From CAKSQF01 sp964582375 (GTDB lineage: Bacteria > Bacillota > Clostridia > Oscillospirales > CAG-272): a DNA stretch of 64,000 nt. The DNA is taken from the NCBI GenBank assembly GCA_964582375.1, contig CAZORL010000001.1, positions 1 through 64,000 of the forward strand, written 5' to 3'. Position numbers and translations under genes: made by a program. The notes under the pieces are model-generated. The model worked only from the letters and a program-made list of their open reading frames with translations, did not search any database and was not told where the DNA came from. Below, one piece after another: positions 50,166-58,701 of the stretch. Position 1 is the stretch's first letter, and each line of letters begins with the position of its first letter.

Positions 50166-50489
50166 ATGACACTCAATATGCTTCTTGATCTGTTTGAGGC
50201 ACTTACAATTTTTTGCTTCGGTCTTTCGTGGCCGATCTCTATCGCAAAATCGCTCAAATCGCGTACCGCAAAGGGCAAATCTCTCTTCTTTGAGGTGTTC
50301 CTCCTTATCGGCTATGCTTTCGGTATCGCACGCAAGGCAATTCAGCTTGTCGCTCTCAGCCAAGGCGGATTTCTCTTCTACCTCAGTTTCTTTTTCTATG
50401 TGCTGAACTTCATCGAGATCTCCGTCGATGCGGGACTGTATTTCAGAAACAAGAAACTCGATGAAGAAAGAGACGCCGTAAGCAAATGA
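50166..50489 (+). CDS. Small three-helix membrane protein, PQ-loop/SemiSWEET-like
   Basis: 107 aa with three hydrophobic segments. FGLSWPISIAKSLKSRTAKG resembles the PQ-loop (here WP-x-S in place of PQ) and the RTxKGKSL tail seen in SemiSWEET-type proteins; GYAFGIARKAIQL follows. The family includes sugar half-transporters but this subgroup is uncharacterised. It lies 33 nt after frdA with AAAGGA upstream, so it is probably the last gene of the run. It has no haem-ligating His pattern like SdhC, so a membrane anchor role for FrdAB is possible but not supported. Confidence 0.7.
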   Translation: MTLNMLLDLFEALTIFCFGLSWPISIAKSLKSRTAKGKSLFFEVFLLIGYAFGIARKAIQLVALSQGGFLFYLSFFFYVLNFIEISVDAGLYFRNKKLDEERDAVSK

Positions 50490-50555
50490 GATCTTTCGAG
50501 CTGTCCGCGCTTGACAAGCTGCCGCATTAAGGGTGTGTAGTGCTTGTACCTACCT

Positions 50556-50715
50556 ACCTAACCTCGAGATCCTCGACGGAATTTCCGCCGTGTACGAGAA
50601 TGTGGCACCCTCTCTTGCCTGCCTCGAAAAATACTATTCTTGTTGAGCTGTTTCTAAAAATCAAAGGAAAGGAATCGATCCGCCCCTTTTGCGGATCGCC
50701 AAACCATAATGAAAG
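50556..50715 (-). other. 219-bp gap: possible gene remnant, CCTA microrepeat and hairpin
   Basis: Between 50490 and 50708 there is no convincing gene. The minus strand is open from 50715 to the stop at 50554-50556 and reads protein-like near its end (FFEAGKRGCHILVHGGNSVE), but has no start codon with a site. The stop lies in a CCTA x3 microrepeat (50549-50560). A hairpin occupies 50676-50698 (8-bp arms CGATCCGC). It may be the decayed 3' end of a minus-strand gene. Confidence 0.3.
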
Positions 50716-50948
50716 TCACAATTTGTATCGGATCCTCCTGCCATATTAAAGGCTCTCGTCGCGTTGTCGAAAGACTTCAGGAACTCGTTGCCGAAAACAA
50801 TCTCGCGGACAAGGTCGAGCTTGCCGGCACATTCTGTATGGGCAAATGTCAGCAGGGAGTGTGCGTGACCATCGATGACGAGTTTTTCTCGGTTGTCCCC
50901 GAAAGCGTGGATGAGTTTTTCAAGGAAACCATACTCAAGAAGGATTAA
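50709..50948 (+). CDS. Thioredoxin-like [2Fe-2S] ferredoxin
   Basis: 79 aa. CIGSSCHIKGS near the N-terminus and GTFCMGKCQQGVCVTI place four or five cysteines as in thioredoxin-fold ferredoxins (NuoE C-terminal domain). It is expected to bind one [2Fe-2S] cluster and shuttle electrons, here most likely for the [FeFe] hydrogenase encoded 300 bp downstream. No good ribosome-binding site precedes the ATG (GGATCG only), and the upstream hairpin may influence translation. Similar small ferredoxins are often found beside clostridial [FeFe] hydrogenases. Confidence 0.87.
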   Translation: MKVTICIGSSCHIKGSRRVVERLQELVAENNLADKVELAGTFCMGKCQQGVCVTIDDEFFSVVPESVDEFFKETILKKD

Positions 50949-51204
50949 TGCTTGTCAAAAGGTCATTGAATACGCAAACGACTCGCTTTGCGCAAACGAC
51001 CTTTACGAAAAGTGGGGATATAATCATGATGGTGCGTCCATGATCTGCCGTATGCTCTTTGAGGATGCGACAGATATAAACTTCTTTGTCGGCAGAGCGG
51101 TCAACTCCGTAAATCAAAAGCCCAATCTTCCGATCAATTTTAATATAAAGATGAATCTTGTTGAACAGCTCTCCGAACGCCTGAAAAAATGGGCAAACGC
51201 ATAA
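50948..51204 (+). pseudogene. About 85-aa conserved-looking protein with an apparent -1 frameshift after the start
   Basis: AAGAAGG precedes ATG 50948 (overlapping the ferredoxin stop, TAATG), but that frame closes early. In the next frame a protein-like sequence runs KVIEYANDSLCANDLYEKWG to KKWANA-stop at 51204. Adding one A to the run CAAAAGG at 50957-50961 joins both as MLVKKVIEYAND, giving about 85 aa. So there is either a real frameshift, a programmed one, or a sequencing error in a homopolymer. No family recognised. Sits between ferredoxin and hydrogenase genes. Confidence 0.5.
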
Positions 51205-51256
51205 AGGTCAGCTGCTTCTGAGATCTCACAGCCCCCGAAAAGGAAATATATAATAA

Positions 51257-52681
51257 ATGAGAAAATTCGATACAAAAGTACAGCATCTTAAATATAAGGT
51301 TCTGCGTGAGGTTGCAAGACTTGCATGGGAGGATAAGCTTCTTGAAAATCTGCTCGACATTCCCGAGGCGATAGTCCCCGGCAAAGTTCCGACCATGAGA
51401 TGCTGTATCTATAAGGAAAGAGCGATCATCGGTGAGCGCGTAAAGCTTGCAATGGGTGGCGATAAGAACAATCCGAATATAATCGAAGTCATCGAAACGG
51501 CGTGTGACGAATGCCCGATGGGCGGTTATGAGGTCACAAACGCCTGCCGCGGATGCCTTGCACACAGATGCGAGGATGTCTGCCGATTCGGTGCGATATC
51601 GTTCGATGAAAACCATGTCGCTCATATTGATAAGAGCAAGTGCAAAGAGTGCGGTGCATGCTCGAAGGTCTGCCCCTATACGGCAATAATCAGCCGTAAG
51701 CGTCCCTGCGAGAACGCCTGCAAGATCAAGGCAATAAAGATGAGTGAGGATCGCTCTGCGGCGATCGATAATTCAAAATGCATTGCTTGCGGCGCGTGCG
51801 TTTATCAGTGTCCGTTCGGTGCGATAAGCGATAAGTCGTTTATTCTCGATGCGATCAGTATACTTAAAAACAGCGAAAACAACACCAAATACAAGGTGTT
51901 TGCGGTCGTCGCACCCGCTGTTTCGAGCCAATTTTCTTATGCAAGGCTCGGTCAGGTCATAACCGGACTTAAAGAACTCGGCTTCCATACGGTCGTTGAG
52001 GCGGCACTCGGTGCGGATATGGTGTCTCTTGCCGAATCTCGCGAGCTGGTCGAAAAGGGATTTCTCACAAGTTCCTGCTGTCCCGCATTCGTAAAATATA
52101 TCGAGACCTCCTTCCCGAAGCTTGCACCCCATATCTCGCATAACCTCTCGCCCATGGCGACGATCTCAAAATATATCAAAGATCACGAGGGACCGTCGAA
52201 GATCATATTCATCGGACCTTGTACCGCCAAAAAGGGCGAGGTGCAAAAGGATTCGGTCAAGCCCTATGTCGATGTTGCCGTGACATTCGAGGAACTTCAG
52301 GCACTCTTTGACAGCAAAGATATCGACATTACGACCCTCGATGATGGCGTGCTCGATAATGCATCCTATTTCGGTAGAATTTTTGCCCGCTCGGGCGGAC
52401 TGTCGGACGCGGTCGCTCAGGCACTTAAGGAACAGAATATTGATTTTGATCTTAACGCTTGCTCCTGCGACGGAATCGAGGCTTGCAAGCTTGCACTCCT
52501 TAAAAAGTCAAACGGAAGACTTGATGCCAATTTTATCGAGGGAATGGCGTGCGTCGGCGGTTGTATCGGCGGTGCGGGATGCCTGACCCACGAAGAGAAA
52601 AATAAGTCAAATGTTGATGCTTACGGCAGTGAAGCGTTCGAGAAGACTATTACCGACGCTACATCCGTCCTTCGTGACTGA
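51257..52681 (+). CDS. [FeFe] hydrogenase, group-B-like, monomeric
   Basis: 474 aa. An N-terminal region has many cysteines including ferredoxin sites CKECGACSKVCPYTAI and CIACGACVYQCPFGAI, with CRGCLAHRCEDVC before them. H-cluster motifs: L1 TSSCCPAFVKYIE (instead of TSCCPxW), L2 GPCTAKKGE, L3 EGMACVGGCIGGAGC. These variants match the poorly characterised group B rather than the classic group A. It evolves or oxidises H2, or senses it; which is unclear. The upstream ferredoxin is the likely redox partner. Weak AAAGGA site; strong terminator after the stop. Confidence 0.92.
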   Translation: MRKFDTKVQHLKYKVLREVARLAWEDKLLENLLDIPEAIVPGKVPTMRCCIYKERAIIGERVKLAMGGDKNNPNIIEVIETACDECPMGGYEVTNACRGCLAHRCEDVCRFGAISFDENHVAHIDKSKCKECGACSKVCPYTAIISRKRPCENACKIKAIKMSEDRSAAIDNSKCIACGACVYQCPFGAISDKSFILDAISILKNSENNTKYKVFAVVAPAVSSQFSYARLGQVITGLKELGFHTVVEAALGADMVSLAESRELVEKGFLTSSCCPAFVKYIETSFPKLAPHISHNLSPMATISKYIKDHEGPSKIIFIGPCTAKKGEVQKDSVKPYVDVAVTFEELQALFDSKDIDITTLDDGVLDNASYFGRIFARSGGLSDAVAQALKEQNIDFDLNACSCDGIEACKLALLKKSNGRLDANFIEGMACVGGCIGGAGCLTHEEKNKSNVDAYGSEAFEKTITDATSVLRD

Positions 52682-52700
52682 TACGATAAATTTTTGCAAA

Positions 52701-52738
52701 AATCACCGACAGATTTGCATCTGTCGGTGATTTTTTTG
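52701..52738 (+). terminator. Terminator of the [FeFe] hydrogenase gene
   Basis: Perfect 13-bp stem (52701-52713 with 52720-52732) followed by TTTTTTT. Confidence 0.95.
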
Positions 52739-52767
52739 CATTTTTCTCGTTTTTTGCCGAAATTCTA

Positions 52768-52796
52768 TTGACATTTTGATCAAAAAGTGATAAAAT
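52768..52796 (+). promoter_or_regulatory. Promoter of proS
   Basis: TTGACA 52768-52773, 17 bp, TAAAAT 52791-52796. Only 44 nt separate it from the start codon, so no T-box leader fits. Confidence 0.9.
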
Positions 52797-52840
52797 AACG
52801 GCGTATATAATTATAAATCCAAGAAAAAGGAATGACTTAA

Positions 52841-54568
52841 ATGCGTGTTAGTAAAATGCTCGGTGAGCGTCTTAAAGAAGCACCGAAGGATTGTGTTATA
52901 GAAAGCCACGCTCTGATGATCAGAGGCGGCTATATGAAATATGTAAGCAACGGAAGCTACTCTCTTTTTATGCCGACAAGGCGCATAACAAGAAAGATCG
53001 AGAATATCATCCGTGAGGAAATGGATAAGATCGACGGTCAGGAAGTTCTTTTCCCTGTCGTAATGCCTGCATCCCTGTGGGAACAGTCGGGCAGATATAC
53101 ATCGATAGGATCCGAGATGGCTCGTTTCAACGATCGCTCGGGCAACCCCATGGTGCTCGGTATGACCCATGAAGAGGCGGCTGTTCAGCTTGCGCGCGAT
53201 ACAGCGAAATCCTATACCGATTTTCCGTTCATGATATATCAGCTTCAAACGAAATTCCGCGATGAGCCTCGTGCTCGCGGCGGTCTTATCCGCGTGCGCG
53301 AATTTACAATGAAAGACGCCTACTCCTTCCATACGAGCCAAGAGGATCTCGAAGAATACTATAAGCGTTGCTATGACGCTTATGTTCGCATCTATAAGCG
53401 TGCGGGTGCGAAAAATGTCGTTGCCGTAAAATCCGACTCGGGCATGATGGGCGGTGCTGTTTCACATGAGTTTATGCTGCTCTCCGAGATAGGCGAGGAT
53501 ACGCTTGCCATATGTACCGATTGCGATTATAAGGCAAATGTCGAGGCGGCGGAATGTATCGTCGATAGCCGATCGGACGAAGAGCTCGCCGAGCTTGCCA
53601 CGATCGATACCCCGAATGTCAAGACGATCGATGCACTCTGCTCGATGCTTCACCTGAAGGCAAAGAAGCTTTGCAAAGCGGTCGTTTATCAGGAAAACGA
53701 TACAGATAAGTATGTTGTAGCGTTTATCAGAGGCGATCTTGAGGTAAATGAGACCAAACTGAGAAATTATCTCGGTAAGAATATACATCCCGCAACCGAA
53801 ATAACAGAGGATTCGAAGATCACGGCAGGATTTATCGGTCCTGTCGGCTTTGAAGGCAAGGCGACCGTCGTATTCGACAGATCTCTCGAACATGCGGTAA
53901 ATCTCGTGTGCGGTGCAAACAAGCCCGATACTCACATAACGGGCTTTACTCCCTCGCGCGATCTTGCGGAGAATACGGTGTATGTCGATGTTGCCAAGGC
54001 AACAAACGGAGGCGTATGCCCGATCTGCGGCAGACATTCGATCAAGCTCTTTAAGGGTATTGAGGTCGGTAACATATTCCAGCTCGGGACTAAATATACA
54101 AAATCGATGGGCATGACCTATCTTGACGCCGAAGGACAGAGGCAGTACCCGATAATGGGCTGCTACGGAATCGGTGTCGGCAGACTTTGTGCATCCATCT
54201 GTCAGGAAAGCCACGATCAGTACGGACCGATATGGCCTATGCCGATCGCACCCTGGCAGGTCGAGATTTGCAATCTCCGCCCGGATGATGAAACGGTGAA
54301 CAGCACTGCGGAAGGGCTTTACGAGAGCCTCGAAAAGGTTGGCGTTGAAGTGCTCTACGACGATCGTAACATTCGTCCCGGCTCGATGTTCGCCGATGCA
54401 GATCTGTTCGGCATACCGATCCGTATTGTTGTCAGCCCCAAGACCTGCGAAAAAGGTGTCGTTGAGCTTGCTACTCGCGACAAGAGCATCAAAAAGGATG
54501 TTCCGATCGATAATGCGATCGACGAGATAAGATCGCTTATCGACCAACTCATGGCAGCATATAACTGA
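52841..54568 (+). CDS. proS: Prolyl-tRNA synthetase, bacterial type with editing domain
   Basis: 575 aa, normal for the bacterial type. Class II motif 1 near LFPVVMPASLWEQSGR; motif 2 KFRDEPRARGGLIRVREFTMKDAYSFH; an insertion of about 180 aa (residues 225-405) is the YbaK-like editing domain that clears Ala-tRNA(Pro); motif 3 GCYGIGVGRL; then the anticodon-binding domain. A Cys pair CPICGRH precedes motif 3. It charges tRNA-Pro. AAAAAGG precedes the ATG. Own promoter and terminator. Confidence 0.96.
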   Translation: MRVSKMLGERLKEAPKDCVIESHALMIRGGYMKYVSNGSYSLFMPTRRITRKIENIIREEMDKIDGQEVLFPVVMPASLWEQSGRYTSIGSEMARFNDRSGNPMVLGMTHEEAAVQLARDTAKSYTDFPFMIYQLQTKFRDEPRARGGLIRVREFTMKDAYSFHTSQEDLEEYYKRCYDAYVRIYKRAGAKNVVAVKSDSGMMGGAVSHEFMLLSEIGEDTLAICTDCDYKANVEAAECIVDSRSDEELAELATIDTPNVKTIDALCSMLHLKAKKLCKAVVYQENDTDKYVVAFIRGDLEVNETKLRNYLGKNIHPATEITEDSKITAGFIGPVGFEGKATVVFDRSLEHAVNLVCGANKPDTHITGFTPSRDLAENTVYVDVAKATNGGVCPICGRHSIKLFKGIEVGNIFQLGTKYTKSMGMTYLDAEGQRQYPIMGCYGIGVGRLCASICQESHDQYGPIWPMPIAPWQVEICNLRPDDETVNSTAEGLYESLEKVGVEVLYDDRNIRPGSMFADADLFGIPIRIVVSPKTCEKGVVELATRDKSIKKDVPIDNAIDEIRSLIDQLMAAYN

Positions 54569-54574
54569 TTTTTT

Positions 54575-54616
54575 GACCGATACAGGGCACTTTGCTCTGT
54601 GTCGGTCTGCTTTTTT
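54575..54616 (+). terminator. Terminator of proS
   Basis: 11-bp stem (54575-54585 with 54597-54607, one G-U), then TGCTTTTTT. Confidence 0.88.
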
Positions 54617-54654
54617 GCCCGATTTACCGAAAGCAGAATCGATTCTTCGTCAAG

Positions 54655-54686
54655 TTGCACAAAAACAGAAGGTCAAATTTGTGCAA
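54655..54686. repeat. 9-bp inverted repeat upstream of the EF-G-like gene
   Basis: TTGCACAAA (54655-54663) and its perfect complement (54678-54686) are separated by 14 bp, about 35 bp upstream of the promoter. No T-run follows; it could be a protein-binding site. Confidence 0.45.
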
Positions 54687-54719
54687 TATGTTGAAATTCT
54701 TTTTTCTTCCGAAAAAGTG

Positions 54720-54748
54720 TTGCGAAAATCGAAAAAATAGTGTATAAT
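54720..54748 (+). promoter_or_regulatory. Promoter of the EF-G-like gene
   Basis: TTGCGA 54720-54725, 17 bp, TATAAT 54743-54748. The sequence GTGTATAATA is repeated immediately downstream (second TATAAT 54753-54758). Confidence 0.8.
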
Positions 54749-54832
54749 AGTGTATAATTAGAGAATGACAATCGGAGCATACGATACAGCATACCATAAA
54801 TCAATTTTTAGCCATTGAAAGGGGCGATTATT

Positions 54833-56899
54833 ATGAAACAGTATAACGCAAAAAACATCAGGAACGTGGCACTTGTCGGACATGCGGGCGCAGGAAAAAC
54901 ATCACTCGCAGAGGCGGCGTTTTATCTGACGGGCAAGTCCGACAGATTCGGCAAGGTTGCCGACGGAACGACCGTATCCGATTTTGATCCCGAGGAGATC
55001 AAAAGAAAAGCATCCATATCAATGTCTCTTGTTCCCACTGAGTGGAAGGATGTCAAGATAAACCTGCTCGACAGCCCGGGACTTTTTGATTTCACGGGCG
55101 GAGTCAGCGAGGCAATACGTGCGGCAGGATCAGCAGTTATCGTCGTTTCGGGAAAGAGCGGCGTTTCGGTCGGTACTGAAAAGGGATTTGCCGCGGCAAC
55201 CAAAAAGGGAATCGCAAAGCTGTTCTTTGTCAACAAGCTTGACAGCGAACACGCCGATTTCTATAAGGTCTTTGAAGATCTGAAATCCACCTTCGGACCG
55301 ATGGTCTGTCCGCTGGTCGTTCCTTATGTTGTCGATCATAAGGTAAAATCCTACATAAATCTTCTCGAGTTCCGTGCGTATGAGTACAAGAACGGCAAGG
55401 CGACCGAGGTTCCCATGCCCGATATGGGTCACAGACTTGACGGACTTCGTGCCGCTATAAATGAGGCTGTCGCAGAGACCTCCGAGGATCTCATGGAAAA
55501 ATATTTCGCAGGCGAGGAGTTCACACCCGACGAGCTTATCATGGGCATCGCAAACGGCGTTCGCCGCGGCGAGATCGCACCTGTATTCTGCGGCGCAACA
55601 CAGCTTCTCGAGGGCGTCGATCAGCTTCTCAACGGACTTATTTGGCTTGCTCCTTGGGCAGAAACGGTCGCAGGTGAGACCGGACACGACATGGCAGGTG
55701 AGCCTGTCAAGCTGACAGTCAACGAGGAAGCACAGCCTGTCGTTACAGTCTTCAAGACTGTCGTTGACCCGTTCGTCGGCAAACTGCAGTATTTTAAGGT
55801 CATAAGCGGTAAGGTCACTCCCGATACTGCTCTGCTGAATGTCCGCACCGGAACTGTCGAAAAATTCAATAAGATCATGTACGTTTGCGGTAAAAAGCAG
55901 GAAACTGCTCAGTGCATAGTCGCAGGAGACATAGGTGCGGTTGCAAAGCTTGCATCGACCTGCACGGGCGATACACTTTGTTCGCCCTCAAGACCCATAT
56001 CTCTGCCCGGCGTTAATTTCGACCGTCCCTGCCTCTCGATGGCAGTTTTCCCTGCAAACAAGGGAGAAGAAGAGAAGATATTCGCAGGGCTTGCAAGACT
56101 TGCCGAGGAAGATCCCACGATATCCTTCGAGACTAACCGCGAGACTCGCGAGACTGTGCTTTCGGGACTTGGCGAACAGCATCTTGATGTTATCGTATCG
56201 AAGCTTAAATCAAAATTCGGCGTCGATGTAACGCTTGCTGTTCCGAAGGTCGCTTACAGAGAGACCATTCGCAAGAAGGTCCAAGTTCAGGGACGCCATA
56301 AGAAACAGTCGGGCGGCAGAGGTCAGTTTGGTGATATCTGGGTCGAGTTCGAACCTTGCGACAGCGAAGAGATGATCTTTGATGAGCGTGTCGTCGGCGG
56401 TGCTGTTCCGAAAAACTATTTCCCGGCAGTCGAAAAGGGACTTCGCGAGTCGGCTCAGAAGGGCGTGCTTGCAGGATTCCCGATGGTCGGGCTTAAGGCA
56501 ACCCTTTATGATGGTTCTTACCACCCCGTCGATTCGTCCGAAATGGCGTTCAAACTTGCAGCGAATATTGCATATAAGAACGGTATTCCGCAGGCATCTC
56601 CCGTTCTTCTCGAACCGATCGGAAGACTTTGTGCATATGTTCCGTCCTATAACACGGGCGATATCATGGGCGACATCACAAAACGCCGCGGCAGAGTAAA
56701 CGGTATGAATCCCGCAGATGATAACCTTACCTGTATCGAGGCTGAGGTTCCGATTGCCGAGACAGGCGATTTTGCTACAATGCTTCGCTCGACAACGCAG
56801 GGCAGGGGCTATTACACCATCGAGTTTGCTCGCTATGAGGAGGCTCCCATGTCGGTAGCTCAAAAGGTTATGGAGACCTACAAGACCGACGACGAGTAA
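54833..56899 (+). CDS. Elongation factor G-like GTPase (EF-G paralogue)
   Basis: 688 aa with the five EF-G domains. G1 is GHAGAGKTS (EF-G: AHIDAGKTT), G3 is LLDSPGLFDF (EF-G: DTPGHVDF), G4 NKLD. The His after DxPG, which positions the hydrolytic water in translational GTPases, is Leu. Domain IV contains GRGQFGDIWVEFEP and KNYFPAVEKGLRE as in EF-G. It is one of the Firmicutes EF-G-like paralogues, not the housekeeping fusA, which would lie beside rpsL/rpsG. Role in translocation, ribosome recycling or stress unknown. ATG 54833 follows AAAGGGG; an upstream in-frame ATG overlaps this. A hairpin follows. Confidence 0.9.
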   Translation: MKQYNAKNIRNVALVGHAGAGKTSLAEAAFYLTGKSDRFGKVADGTTVSDFDPEEIKRKASISMSLVPTEWKDVKINLLDSPGLFDFTGGVSEAIRAAGSAVIVVSGKSGVSVGTEKGFAAATKKGIAKLFFVNKLDSEHADFYKVFEDLKSTFGPMVCPLVVPYVVDHKVKSYINLLEFRAYEYKNGKATEVPMPDMGHRLDGLRAAINEAVAETSEDLMEKYFAGEEFTPDELIMGIANGVRRGEIAPVFCGATQLLEGVDQLLNGLIWLAPWAETVAGETGHDMAGEPVKLTVNEEAQPVVTVFKTVVDPFVGKLQYFKVISGKVTPDTALLNVRTGTVEKFNKIMYVCGKKQETAQCIVAGDIGAVAKLASTCTGDTLCSPSRPISLPGVNFDRPCLSMAVFPANKGEEEKIFAGLARLAEEDPTISFETNRETRETVLSGLGEQHLDVIVSKLKSKFGVDVTLAVPKVAYRETIRKKVQVQGRHKKQSGGRGQFGDIWVEFEPCDSEEMIFDERVVGGAVPKNYFPAVEKGLRESAQKGVLAGFPMVGLKATLYDGSYHPVDSSEMAFKLAANIAYKNGIPQASPVLLEPIGRLCAYVPSYNTGDIMGDITKRRGRVNGMNPADDNLTCIEAEVPIAETGDFATMLRSTTQGRGYYTIEFARYEEAPMSVAQKVMETYKTDDE

Positions 56900-56922
56900 A
56901 CCATTCAATATTGCTAATAAGC

Positions 56923-56955
56923 AAAGCTCCGAGGTCTCTTTGCCTCGGAGCTTTT
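56923..56955 (+). terminator. Terminator after the EF-G-like gene
   Basis: 12-bp stem (56923-56934 with 56943-56954) and a short CTTTTG tail. It lies 22 nt before the GH2 start, which has no other visible promoter, so partial read-through is likely. Confidence 0.7.
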
Positions 56956-56976
56956 GTAAAAATGGAGAGGCTGAAT

Positions 56977-58683
56977 ATGAATATCCCAAAAAATGAATAT
57001 CCGCGCCCTTTGATGGTGCGTGAGAGCTTTATTAATTTGAACGGCAAATGGCAGTTTGAGATCGACCATGCCAATACGGGCATGGAGAGAAGGTTCTGGC
57101 AACGTGAGTCGCTGAGTGATGAGATCCTTGTGCCGTATGCACCCGAATCAAAGCTTTCGGGTATCGGCAACATCGATTTTATGCTTGCGGTGTGGTACAG
57201 ACGCGAGTTTGATCTGCCGAAGATCGAAAAAGATAAGCGAATACTTTTCCACATCGATGCCTGCGATTATCGCACGGTCGTTTTCATCAACGGCAAGCGT
57301 GTCGGCGAGCATGTCGGAGGATATACGCCATTTTATTTTGATATCACCGATGCCGCAATAACCGATGGCAAGAACACCGTTGTCGTTTATGCATATGATA
57401 ACACCCGCGATCCTCTTCAACCTACCGGAAAGCAGGATGAGGTGTACGATAATGTTCATAAATGTTGGCGTTATACAAGAACGACAGGAATATGGCAGAC
57501 TGTTTGGATCGAGATCGTTGACGAGCTTTATATCGAAAAGATAAAAATGACCCCGGATGTTGACAACAGACAGCTTCGCTTAAGAGTTGAGTCAAACAGA
57601 TGTGCCCACGATGAGATCTTGTCGGTTGGAATAAGCTATAAGGGCGAACATATATCGTCAGCTGAAATAGCCTTTGACGGCAAATATGTCGAAATAGATC
57701 TGCCTGTGTCCGGTGATCATCTTTGGTATCCGGGCTCTCCCGAACTTTATGATATCGCCATTTCGCTCGGGGATGATATCGTTGAGAGCTATTTCGCAAT
57801 GCGAAAGGTCGCGATAAACGGATACGCTGTCGAGATCAATGACAGACCTATATTCCAAAGGCTCGTGCTTGATCAAGGGTACTACGGAGAAGGACTGTAT
57901 ACCGCTCCGTCGGGCGACTTTTACAGACGCGAGATAGAGCTTGCGATTGAGGCGGGCTTTAACGGAGCACGAATGCACGAGAAGATATTCGAACCCTACT
58001 ATCTCTATTGGGCAGACCGTCTCGGATATATGCTCTGGGGCGAGTATCCGAACTACGATTGGAACGATTCCGACCCTGCCGCACTCTATCATATGCTCCC
58101 TGAATGGCTGGAGGCGGTCGAGCGTGACTATAACCATCCGTCGGTGGTCGGATGGACACCCGGCAATGAGGTCACCGCTTGGCGTATCGATCGCAACTAT
58201 ATCCTCCTTTATGATGTAACACGTGCGATCGATCCGATGCGACCGATCATAGATACGTCAGGCTGGACTCACGCAAAGACCGATATCTATGATAGCCACG
58301 ACTACAGTGAGGGCGAGGAGTTTGCAAAGCACCACTCTAACGACGCCGAGCCGTATATCAGCATAGGATGGGGCAGATCGACCCCCGCTCCGTATGAGGG
58401 ACAACCTTATTTCGTCTCCGAGTTCGGTGCACGAGCCGTCAATATCGAAACGCACACGCCGACTGATGAAGAACTTGAGCGATTCTATAAGAGTTTCAAA
58501 GAACAGGTCGATGTTCTGATGGATAATAAACGTATGTGCGCGTTTTGCTACTGTCAGTGGTGTGACTCGGCAGAGCGTGAGTGCAACGGCTTTATCACGC
58601 AGGACAGACGCAAAAAGTATGATTTTGCCCGTACACGCGAGATAATGAGCCGTAAAGCGGCAATTGAAATAACGAAAGAATAA
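56977..58683 (+). CDS. Glycoside hydrolase family 2, paralogue 1
   Basis: 568 aa, no signal peptide. GH2 sugar-binding domain first (LNGKWQFEIDHAN, WYRREFDLP, HVGGYTPFYFDITD), an immunoglobulin-like domain, then the TIM barrel with acid/base Glu398 in WTPGNEV and nucleophile Glu482 in FVSEFGA. It would hydrolyse beta-galactosides, beta-glucuronides or related glycosides; the specificity cannot be read. Shorter than LacZ and closer in size to beta-glucuronidases. It is about half identical to the next gene, 18 nt downstream, indicating tandem duplication. GGAGAGG precedes ATG 56977. Confidence 0.9.
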   Translation: MNIPKNEYPRPLMVRESFINLNGKWQFEIDHANTGMERRFWQRESLSDEILVPYAPESKLSGIGNIDFMLAVWYRREFDLPKIEKDKRILFHIDACDYRTVVFINGKRVGEHVGGYTPFYFDITDAAITDGKNTVVVYAYDNTRDPLQPTGKQDEVYDNVHKCWRYTRTTGIWQTVWIEIVDELYIEKIKMTPDVDNRQLRLRVESNRCAHDEILSVGISYKGEHISSAEIAFDGKYVEIDLPVSGDHLWYPGSPELYDIAISLGDDIVESYFAMRKVAINGYAVEINDRPIFQRLVLDQGYYGEGLYTAPSGDFYRREIELAIEAGFNGARMHEKIFEPYYLYWADRLGYMLWGEYPNYDWNDSDPAALYHMLPEWLEAVERDYNHPSVVGWTPGNEVTAWRIDRNYILLYDVTRAIDPMRPIIDTSGWTHAKTDIYDSHDYSEGEEFAKHHSNDAEPYISIGWGRSTPAPYEGQPYFVSEFGARAVNIETHTPTDEELERFYKSFKEQVDVLMDNKRMCAFCYCQWCDSAERECNGFITQDRRKKYDFARTREIMSRKAAIEITKE

Positions 58684-58701
58684 CAACAAAAGGAGCACAT
58701 T

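Noticed and set aside
52797..52840. T-box leader before proS
   Set aside because: Only 44 nt separate the -10 box from the start codon and no T-box sequence or terminator is present.
53462..54547. 361-aa minus-strand open frame
   Set aside because: Antisense to proS; no start signals and no recognisable domain.
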